Assembly: GCA_031278795.1 (NCBI GenBank)
Contig: JAITJT010000142.1
Span: forward strand, 1 to 5,254
Reading direction: 5' to 3'
DNA length: 5,254 bases
Source: Deltaproteobacteria bacterium
GTDB taxonomy: Bacteria > Desulfobacterota > Desulfarculia > Adiutricales > Adiutricaceae
The translations under genes were made by a program, and so were the position numbers. The notes below the pieces were generated by a model. It did no database searches. It was given only the letters and a program-made list of their open reading frames with translations, and had not been told where the DNA came from. Position 1 is the stretch's first letter. Every line of letters starts with the position of its first letter. Below, in pieces: positions 1 to 4,162 of the stretch.

Positions 1-72
1 TTAATCATAAGCAACATTTGCGTAGTTGGGCATCTTTATAACGAAACTCAACACATCTTGGAAGAAACATTT

Positions 73-93
73 AAAAAAAGAGGGGAGGGGAGG
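73..93 (+). repeat. Homopurine tract with G-runs
   Basis: Twenty-one consecutive purines: seven A, then G-rich runs of the form GAGGGGAGGGGAGG. The G-rich part is mirror-symmetric around a central A, the kind of sequence that can form triplex DNA or a two-tier G-quadruplex. No function is assigned. The GGAG motifs look like Shine-Dalgarno sites, but no ORF starts just downstream. Confidence 0.6.
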
Positions 94-285
94 CTAATAA
101 GTGGAGGATCTAGGAATACATTGACTGCAGATTAGCTTAGCAGTAAAGAATCACTGGGAGAGGGACCTTGGGTGCCTGAATCGCTAAAACAAACATAAAC
201 AACAGTAGCTAGATATTTCATATAAATTAAATATAATAAATTATAATCATGCGTATATAGATATATTTTACAATAAATAACTAAA

Positions 286-299
286 CTCAAAATTTTGAG
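286..299. repeat. Perfect 14-bp palindrome CTCAAAATTTTGAG
   Basis: Both strands read CTCAAAATTTTGAG with no central spacer. It sits at the downstream edge of the very AT-rich block. A dimeric regulator site is one possible role; chance formation in AT-rich DNA is the main alternative. No gene is close enough to assign it to. Confidence 0.6.
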
Positions 300-643
300 C
301 TTTAAAATTCCAGAATTTACGCTATTCATCTTGACGGGTAGGGAAAAACAGAGGAATGCCAGGAATTGATTGATGCCAATAGTGGCTAAGTACCTTGGGG
401 ATATGGGTGACAACATACAGCTTGACCTAGAAAAGAGATAAGGCATTAGTCACGGAAAAATAGGTGAGTGGCAAAGTCTTCCTAATGGGCTCCAGGGACT
501 CGCGGCTAACCCAGAATCAAAGGTGAGCGCTTAGGAAGAGATGCGACAAAAGCCTAGAATGAGTGGATTTTGAGGCAAAAATTTAGCATTTTAGCTTGCA
601 TTTTTAAAAAAATGAGAGTAAAAATTATAAATCAAGGTCTCAG

Positions 644-823
644 ATGTCGTTTCCCAAGAACCCTTGTAACGCACTTGGATATAGTCCAAAAGCCCATCTC
701 CCGTCTTTCGCCAGCCTGAGGCCAGGGCGGGTCCGCGCTTGTGATTTTCTTCAACAAGTGAGCGCCCTTAGCTTTCCACCATTAAGTAGCCATTCCCAAC
801 AAGCGCGTAAAGCTCTCCTGTAG
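644..823 (+). CDS. Possible small ORF, 59 codons, unknown
   Basis: An ATG at 644 opens 59 codons ending at TAG 821-823, followed by TM2-gene ATG 56 bases later in another frame. An AAGG lies at 634-637, six bases before the ATG, which is acceptable Shine-Dalgarno spacing. The predicted peptide begins MSFPKNPCNALGYSPKAHLP and is rich in Ser, Pro, Leu and Gln with no recognisable motif or membrane segment. It overlaps the hairpin and the AACAAGCG repeats upstream of the TM2 gene, so it may instead be regulatory DNA that is open by chance. I do not recognise any family. Confidence 0.2.
   Translation: MSFPKNPCNALGYSPKAHLPSFASLRPGRVRACDFLQQVSALSFPPLSSHSQQARKALL
724..768. other. Imperfect hairpin upstream of the TM2 gene
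   Basis: AGGGCG (724-729) pairs with CGCCCT (763-768), and CTTGT (738-742) pairs with ACAAG (754-758). The two stems are separated by an asymmetric internal loop around an 11-base apical loop. It lies about 110 bases before the TM2 start codon and could be a leader structure, or a weak terminator of an upstream transcript, although no T-run follows. Confidence 0.35.
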
Positions 824-844
824 TTTTAAGCGTCCTAACAAGCG
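753..844 (+). repeat. Recurring AACAAGCG motif upstream of the TM2 gene
   Basis: AACAAGCG occurs at 798-805 and 837-844, each preceded by TCC and one variable base, so 11 of 12 bases match. A related AACAAGTGAGCG lies at 753-764. The exact copies start 39 bases apart, and the last ends 35 bases before the TM2 ATG. Iterated short motifs at this distance could be binding sites for a regulator; this is inference from position and repetition only. Confidence 0.4.
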
Positions 845-862
845 AAAAAATTATATTTTTTC
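844..862. promoter_or_regulatory. A-tract/T-tract inverted repeat just before the TM2 gene
   Basis: GAAAAAAT (844-851) and ATTTTTTC (855-862) are perfect inverted arms around TAT. The centre contains TATATT (852-857), a fair -10 hexamer, but no convincing -35 lies 16-18 bases upstream. It ends nine bases before the GAGG ribosome site. It could be an operator, a promoter core or merely bent AT-rich DNA. The last 14 bases, AATTATATTTTTTC, recur exactly at 1699-1712 in the next intergenic region. Confidence 0.35.
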
Positions 863-879
863 CCCATAAAGAGGCGAAA

Positions 880-1485
880 ATGACTAAAATCTGCGAGTAT
901 TGCTCCGCTATGGTTGACGATTACGCTCCGAGTTGCCCAAACTGCAACTCAACTAACTTTCGTCCAGGCCCACCTTCTCCTCCAGGCATGCCCACCTCTC
1001 CAAACCATCCCTTTCCTCAAGGCCCGCCCATTCCCCAAGGCCCGCCCACTGTGCAAACGTCGCAGCAACAGGCCGCGGCCCCTGTGACCTACAATATCTA
1101 TCACGCTGGACACCCTGGCTACCCACCGCAGACTCAACCCTACCCCCCGGGACCCCCGGGAGTAGCGGCTCCGCCTCCGTATCAGCACCCAGGTCAGCAC
1201 CCAAGCCACCAGCCATATACTCACCCCTATGGTCAGTTCGCTCCAGCTGAGTCCACCAAAAGCCGGACAATCGCCGCGGTGTTATGCTTCTTCTTTGGCG
1301 TAATTGGTATTCACCGTTTTTATATCGGAAAGATTGGAACGGGCGTTGTACAGATTCTCTTAACTATTTTTTCATTTTTGGTAATCCCAGGCGTGATATT
1401 GGGCATCTGGTTGATAATTGATTTTATATATATTCTCATAGGAAGCATGAAAGACGGCGCGGGCTTACCTATCACACAATGGTGA
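880..1485 (+). CDS. TM2-domain membrane protein with N-terminal zinc ribbon
   Basis: A 201-residue protein in three parts. Residues 5-22 hold a ribbon with Cys5-x2-Cys8 and Cys19-x2-Cys22, expected to bind zinc. Residues 28-125 are a low-complexity Pro/Gly/Gln/His/Tyr-rich linker with internal repeats. Residues 127-201 form a TM2 domain: a first hydrophobic segment (about 130-144), the family signature GxxGxHRFYxG (Gly140, Gly143, His145-Arg146-Phe147-Tyr148, Gly150), and a second hydrophobic stretch (about 155-188) with Trp177 and Asp181. TM2 proteins sit in membranes with two helices; their biochemical role is generally unknown, so none is claimed. The ATG at 880 has GAGG at 871-874, five bases upstream. 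There is no signal peptide, so the ribbon and linker probably lie in the cytoplasm. Unlike the kinases it uses no AGG arginine codons, though it has only three Arg. A strong hairpin about 110 bases downstream may end its transcript. The TM2 assignment is firm. Confidence 0.9.
   Translation: MTKICEYCSAMVDDYAPSCPNCNSTNFRPGPPSPPGMPTSPNHPFPQGPPIPQGPPTVQTSQQQAAAPVTYNIYHAGHPGYPPQTQPYPPGPPGVAAPPPYQHPGQHPSHQPYTHPYGQFAPAESTKSRTIAAVLCFFFGVIGIHRFYIGKIGTGVVQILLTIFSFLVIPGVILGIWLIIDFIYILIGSMKDGAGLPITQW
1015..1050 (+). repeat. 18-bp tandem repeat in the Pro-rich linker
   Basis: Two adjacent 18-base units (1015-1032 and 1033-1050) encode PQGPPI and PQGPPT (residues 46-57) and differ at two bases. A 12-base repeat encoding QHPG/QHPS follows at 1183-1206. 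These suggest that the disordered linker grew by in-frame slippage or duplication. Confidence 0.65.
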
Positions 1486-1542
1486 AATCTTTTTTCTTCT
1501 TTTTGGCGCTTGTTCAAGATATCTTTTTTAGATAATTTCACC

Positions 1543-1776
1543 TCTCTTCTTTTGTCGCCCCCGCCTTTTTCTCGCGAATTATCCGAAAAATTTCCAAAAC
1601 CCTGGCTTGTTTTAATACTAATACTATTAAAACTCGGTCCAGGGTTTTCACGTCTAAAATTATGCTCGGGAAAAATACGTAAAATTTACGCTTATGTGAA
1701 TTATATTTTTTCATTGTTACTGTTGCCGCCTTTATTTCCGGACAATTCCCATAATATTTCCCAAAAATTTTTTCCT
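1543..1776 (+). repeat. Degenerate direct repeat, two copies of about 60-66 bp
   Basis: A segment at about 1543-1602 resembles one at about 1711-1776, offset near 168 bases. Both share CCGCCTTT exactly, followed by pyrimidine-rich sequence, then AATT, an A-rich stretch, ATTTCC and AAAA, with a few indels. Translated in the same plus frame the likeness is clearer: SLLLSPPPFSRELSEKFPKP against SLLLLPPLFPDNSHNISQKF. The strong hairpin lies between the copies. It may be an old duplication flanking the hairpin or the ends of a small decayed element. The match is imperfect and AT-rich, so chance is not excluded. Confidence 0.3.
1596..1648. terminator. Strong nested hairpin, possible bidirectional terminator
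   Basis: Outer arms AAAACCCTGG (1596-1605) and CCAGGGTTTT (1639-1648) are perfect 10-bp complements. Inside them GTTTTAATA (1609-1617) and TATTAAAAC (1625-1633) form a perfect 9-bp stem with a 7-base loop, leaving a 3/5-base internal loop. The GC core of the outer stem is followed by TTTT on either strand, as expected of a short intrinsic terminator working in both directions. It lies 110 bases past the TM2 stop codon. The T-run is short, so a structured RNA or the core of a small repeat element are alternatives. Confidence 0.5.
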
Positions 1777-1872
1777 CGCTAAAAGCTCCCCTACAAAGGT
1801 TAAATAACCTCGCCATTTTTTCATTTTTCCTCCAAATATTCCGAAAAGATAGATAGAGACCGTAGTTTTTGA

Positions 1873-2175
1873 TTATGGCGGATTTATCTTTTTTAAGCTA
1901 CTCGCGAAACTCACTATTGAAATTATTCTAACACTTGTTCCTTGGACTTTACTAAGCTGGATGCTAATTGTTACGCCTTCCTAACTTGATCCCGCAGCCT
2001 TGACTAAGTTCTCGAAGGAATGGCCACTTGATAAAGAGCTAAACATAAGTAACAGAGGCACTTCAGCAAAACACTCATGTTTGACAGCCCCAATGAGGCG
2101 TGGCATAATAATTTTTAGGTTTTTTGCTAAACTTAGGTCTCTTACGCCCTGATTTTTTGAGCCTCTATTTACCAT
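1873..2175 (-). pseudogene. Possible remnant of an IS4-like transposase N-terminus
   Basis: On the minus strand an ATG at 2175 opens 64 codons to a TAG at 1983-1981; the same frame then continues 35 codons to a TAA at 1875-1873. Across the first stop the reading SFENLVKAAGSS, stop, EGVTISIQ resembles, from memory, the helix-turn-helix-like N-terminal segment of IS4-family transposases (a pattern such as sLEeLaqtAaxlGvtISpQ). The preceding CFAEVPLLLMFSSLSSGHSF would fit the hydrophobic helix before it. No DDE catalytic domain follows, and I found no terminal inverted repeats. If real this is a short, stop-broken relic. Chance resemblance is a serious alternative. Confidence 0.22.
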
Positions 2176-2180
2176 ATAAT
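2149..2180 (+). promoter_or_regulatory. Possible promoter of the FHA-kinase gene
   Basis: A perfect TATAAT lies at 2175-2180, giving a predicted transcript start near 2187 and a leader of roughly 65 bases. The -35 side is poor: TTGAGC at 2157-2162 is only 12 bases away, and CTGATT at 2149-2154 has a long 20-base gap. The -10 call is reasonable, but the promoter as a whole is tentative. Confidence 0.35.
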
Positions 2181-2237
2181 CAATGGATTATTTTAAATTC
2201 CAAGAATTTACTTCACGAAAATTCTGCAGCATCCGCG

Positions 2238-2244
2238 AAGAGGG
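2238..2244 (+). promoter_or_regulatory. Ribosome binding site of the FHA-kinase gene
   Basis: AAGAGGG ends nine bases before the ATG at 2254, a normal Shine-Dalgarno distance. It supports this start, which also leaves a short basic tail before the FHA domain. Confidence 0.6.
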
Positions 2245-2253
2245 CCGCCTCAC

Positions 2254-3780
2254 ATGAACCCAACTAAAAGCCCCCCTTCAGCCTCCCGCCCCCTTCGCGC
2301 CACCATACGTTCCCAAGGTGACAAAAACGCCTCTCAGATAAGGCTTATCCTCTCCTCGGATTTTGGTGAACCCCAGGTCTGGGAGTTCACCGGACCCAGG
2401 GCCGTGGTGATTGGGAGAGGCCAGGGCTCCACGCTAAAACTCTCTGACACCGAGGAATACCGGGCAATCTCCGGTCATCACGCGGTCATTGAGCTCTCGC
2501 GCTCCCGGGCCTTCCTCAGGGATCTTAGGAGCTTAAACGGCACCTTCATAAACGGCCACCTGGTTAACCGCCGGGAGGAGGACAGATCCCAAGGCGTCGC
2601 TGTGAGCGGCGCGGGTGTTCAAATCAAGGACGGCGACATCATGACCCTATCCGGAAGTTTCAACTTCCGGATAGGTCTAGTGGACGAGTCCGCCTACGAC
2701 ACCCCCAAAACCGCCTCCCACCTGGAAGTCAATCCCAAGTGCCCCTCCTGTGGTAGAACCCACGATCCCATACCCCTCTCCCGCTACGCGGACGTCCTCT
2801 GCCAGGACTGCCGCTCCAATCCTCTAGCGTCCCTTAAACTCCTAAAAGCCGGACTCACGCGTAGGGTCAAGATCCTAGACTCCCTCAAGGGCCTGAGGAT
2901 CACGAGAACCCTGGGGCGAGGCTCCACCTCGGCGGTCTTTTTGGCCGAACGCAAGGACAATGGCCAGAAGCTGGCCCTGAAGGTCATGAGCCCGGCGGTC
3001 TCCGAGAACGAGTGGGCCAGGAAGAGTTTTTTGCGGGAGGTGGCCATAGGAAGGGCCTTGAAGCACCCCAACGTCACCAAGCTATATGATTTTGGCTTCT
3101 ACAGCGGGGCCTACTACTATCTCATGGAGTTCTGCCAGGGAGGTAACAGCGAGGAGGCGAGGATTAAGGCGGGCGGCTCCCTTTCCCCGTCGCATGCCTT
3201 GAATATTGTCCTTCCTGTCCTGGACGGCTTGAGCTATCTCCACAACGTGAAACTGGCCGCGGCCAGGATAGAGGAGCACCTCTCTCCGGAATCAAGGGGC
3301 CTGGTCCATAGGGACCTTAAACCCGCCAACATATTTTTAGGGGGAGCTGACGGCACAACCCCCAAGATAGCCGATATTGGGGTGGGGAAGCTCTACAACA
3401 ACTCGCTTACCCTGGACCACACCCGCACCGGCTCGGTCGCGGGGTCGCCCGCCACCATGCCCAGGCAGCAGGTACTGGACTTCAAGCACGCGGGCCCGGA
3501 GGTGGATGTCTGGGCCGTGGCGGCATCTCTTTATAAACTCATGACCGGAGACTACCCAAGGGATTTTCCCGAGGATGAGGATCCCTGGAGGGTGGTTCTC
3601 AACAAAAACCCCGTGCCCATCCGGGCACGTAGGTCTGACATCCCCAGAAACCTGGGCCAAGTCATAGACTCGGCCCTGGTGGACAAACCCAACATCCACT
3701 TCCAGAAGGCCCAGGCCCTGAAACAGGCCCTCCTGGAAGCCGCCCGCCAGGACGGCATAAAAGTGAATCTCTCGCAGTAA
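2254..3780 (+). CDS. FHA / zinc-ribbon / Ser-Thr protein kinase
   Basis: A 508-residue cytoplasmic protein that should phosphorylate Ser/Thr and bind phosphothreonine. The FHA domain (about 29-141) has Gly54-Arg55, Ser73, His76 and the Asn95-Gly96-Thr97...Asn100-Gly101 loop. A ribbon follows (Cys163, Cys166, Cys183, Cys186). The kinase domain (about 214-490) has a glycine loop GRGSTSAV (221-228; third Gly replaced by Ser226), Lys243, helix-C Glu262, HRDLKPAN (352-359; catalytic Asp354, Lys356, Asn359) and metal-binding Asp374. Oddities: DFG is DIG; APE is replaced by MPRQQ (402-406); the usual late Arg (DPxxRF) is absent, with NIHF at 480-483; and about 15 extra residues lie before HRD (roughly 331-348). 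The activation segment carries candidate phospho-sites Thr386, Thr390, Thr392 and Ser394. There is no membrane segment, unlike PknB-type kinases. All core catalytic residues are present, so activity is expected. Its codons strongly favour AGG for Arg. The gene ends 24 bases before the repeat-rich small ORF. Confidence 0.93.
   Translation: MNPTKSPPSASRPLRATIRSQGDKNASQIRLILSSDFGEPQVWEFTGPRAVVIGRGQGSTLKLSDTEEYRAISGHHAVIELSRSRAFLRDLRSLNGTFINGHLVNRREEDRSQGVAVSGAGVQIKDGDIMTLSGSFNFRIGLVDESAYDTPKTASHLEVNPKCPSCGRTHDPIPLSRYADVLCQDCRSNPLASLKLLKAGLTRRVKILDSLKGLRITRTLGRGSTSAVFLAERKDNGQKLALKVMSPAVSENEWARKSFLREVAIGRALKHPNVTKLYDFGFYSGAYYYLMEFCQGGNSEEARIKAGGSLSPSHALNIVLPVLDGLSYLHNVKLAAARIEEHLSPESRGLVHRDLKPANIFLGGADGTTPKIADIGVGKLYNNSLTLDHTRTGSVAGSPATMPRQQVLDFKHAGPEVDVWAVAASLYKLMTGDYPRDFPEDEDPWRVVLNKNPVPIRARRSDIPRNLGQVIDSALVDKPNIHFQKAQALKQALLEAARQDGIKVNLSQ
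2646..2675. repeat. Perfect 14-bp inverted repeat inside the FHA coding region
   Basis: CCTATCCGGAAGTT (2646-2659) and AACTTCCGGATAGG (2662-2675) are exact reverse complements around a TC centre. In mRNA this gives a stem of about 12 pairs closed by G2657-C2664 over a 6-base loop. It spans codons 131-141, encoding the last FHA strands (TLSGSFNFRIG). A perfect palindrome this long is not expected by chance in 5 kb. Confidence 0.9.
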
Positions 3781-3803
3781 TTATTTCAGACTCTAGGATT
3801 TTT

Positions 3804-4070
3804 ATGTTTTATTCAACGCTAAGTTCTTTCATCTCACTTGCCTTTTTAATCTCACTAGCCTCTTTAATCTCAGTAGCCTCTTTGATTTCTGTGGTAACTT
3901 TGAGCAAAATGGCATCCATTAACTCGCTAACTTCTTTAATCATAGGACATGATTGGCAATTAAAGGAGAAGACCCATAGAGCTAAAAGCCAGGCTGTTGC
4001 TAATAGCCAAGCTGATGCTAAAAGCCACGCGGAAGCTAATAGCCACGCTGAAGCTAAAAACCACAAATAA
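3804..4070 (+). CDS. Repeat-built small protein, hydrophobic head and Ala/His tail, unknown
   Basis: An 88-codon ORF in the gap between the kinases. I do not recognise it. AGGA at 3795-3798 sits five bases before the ATG, a usable ribosome site. Residues 10-33 are four hexapeptides of the type ISLASL, giving a long uncharged segment (to about residue 48, only Lys35 charged) that could insert in a membrane. Residues 61-84 are four hexapeptides KSQAVA, NSQADA, KSHAEA and NSHAEA, then KNHK, with His at 75, 81 and 87. Both blocks arise from 18-base DNA repeats, so the frame may be open simply because the repeat unit is a multiple of three. The opposite strand is open across the same region (4192 down to 3809) for the same reason. 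Base composition is more AT-rich than the flanking kinases. It may be a small membrane protein, or a non-coding minisatellite. Confidence 0.35.
   Translation: MFYSTLSSFISLAFLISLASLISVASLISVVTLSKMASINSLTSLIIGHDWQLKEKTHRAKSQAVANSQADAKSHAEANSHAEAKNHK
3831..3902 (+). repeat. 18-bp tandem array A, four units
   Basis: Units begin at 3831, 3849, 3867 and 3885, each near ATCTCACTAGCCTCTTTA. The first three differ at one to three positions, while the fourth is clearly diverged. A further decayed unit is visible around 3922-3938 and a partial one before 3831. Plus-strand translation gives ISLAFL, ISLASL, ISVASL, ISVVTL. Confidence 0.85.
3984..4055 (+). repeat. 18-bp tandem array B, four units with 36-bp alternation
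   Basis: Units begin at 3984, 4002, 4020 and 4038. They alternate between AAAAGCC and AATAGCC starts, then AAAAACC begins a broken fifth unit at 4056, so the true period may be 36 bases. Translation gives alternating Lys- and Asn-started hexapeptides. The unit sequence is unrelated to array A although the unit length is the same. Confidence 0.88.
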
Positions 4071-4104
4071 TTTTTGTGATTTTCGACGAACATTAACCAA
4101 CAAC

Positions 4105-4156
4105 CCTCATAAAGAGTAAGATGTCCCTTAAACCTCATAAAGAGAAAGATGTCCCT
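4105..4156 (+). repeat. Direct duplication of the kinase-2 initiation region
   Basis: Positions 4105-4128 and 4133-4156 are 24-base copies with one difference (T4117 against A4145), separated by four bases. Each copy contains AAAGAG, a few bases, then ATGTCCCT, that is, a weak ribosome site plus start codon. The 28-base offset is not a multiple of three, so the two ATGs (4121, 4149) lie in different frames. Confidence 0.9.
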
Positions 4157-4162
4157 GGGTAG
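4121..4162 (+). CDS. Possible 13-codon leader ORF overlapping the kinase-2 start
   Basis: The upstream duplicate ATG opens MSLKPHKEKDVPG and stops at TAG 4160-4162, fourteen bases inside the kinase gene. It has the same weak GAG-type ribosome site as the kinase start. If translated it could compete with the kinase start or feed ribosomes to it by termination and reinitiation. It may equally be an untranslated by-product of the duplication. Confidence 0.3.
   Translation: MSLKPHKEKDVPG

Larger units (their letters stand above)
1..879. other. Long intergenic region with no recognisable gene
   Basis: I find no gene I can name in this stretch. The segment around 180-310 is extremely AT-rich with stops in all frames I read, while 450-780 is closer to balanced composition. 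A plus-strand frame is open from base 1 to a TAG at 133-135 (44 codons without a start), so the tail of an upstream gene cut by the window edge is possible but unproven. The same frame reads protein-like but broken by stops between about 277 and 570; those stop intervals are no longer than chance. The specific small elements inside are listed separately. Confidence 0.6.
1486..2253. other. Long intergenic region with decayed sequence
   Basis: This 768-base gap contains a strong nested hairpin, a degenerate direct repeat and a possible minus-strand transposase remnant, listed separately. Open frames of about 90 codons exist on both strands over 1510-1816, but they overlap each other, cross the hairpin and have no recognisable content. 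A minus-strand GGAGG (complement of 1829-1833) precedes an ATG at 1824 by four bases and opens a 30-codon frame of unknown nature. I see no RNA gene. The last 100 bases carry the likely promoter and ribosome site for the FHA-kinase gene. Confidence 0.5.

Noticed and set aside
1..135. Plus-strand frame open from the left edge (44 codons to TAG 133-135)
   Set aside because: Could be the tail of a gene cut by the window, but it lacks a visible start, has no recognisable motif and its length is within chance.
132..446. 104-codon minus-strand ORF
   Set aside because: Covers the most AT-rich segment, its Tyr/Ile/Leu-rich translation reflects composition, and it has no domain-like pattern.
277..591. 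Protein-like plus-strand reading with several stops (for example LMPIVAKYLGDMGD, GLAANPESKVSA)
   Set aside because: The stop spacing averages about 20 codons, as expected by chance, and I cannot match it to a family, so it is not called a pseudogene.
949..1270. Minus-strand ORFs antisense to the TM2 gene linker
   Set aside because: They are open because the GC-rich proline codons opposite rarely create stops; the sense strand has a clear domain.
1510..1816. Overlapping ORFs of about 90 codons on both strands
   Set aside because: They overlap each other and the strong hairpin, have low-complexity translations and no family likeness; the minus one has GGAGG only at a 12-base distance.
1976..2018. 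CCTTC/AACTT...AAGTT/GAAGG imperfect inverted repeat
   Set aside because: Two short 5-bp stems with internal loops are too weak to call as element ends or a terminator.
3612..3629. CGTGCCC-ATCC-GGGCACG hairpin in the FHA-kinase gene
   Set aside because: Seven pairs in GC-rich coding DNA are within chance, and no T-run follows.
2784..3758. Several minus-strand ORFs inside the FHA-kinase gene
   Set aside because: Shadows of a well-supported kinase on the other strand.
3831..4055. CRISPR array
   Set aside because: Units are contiguous 18-mers without spacers and vary between copies, so they are minisatellites.
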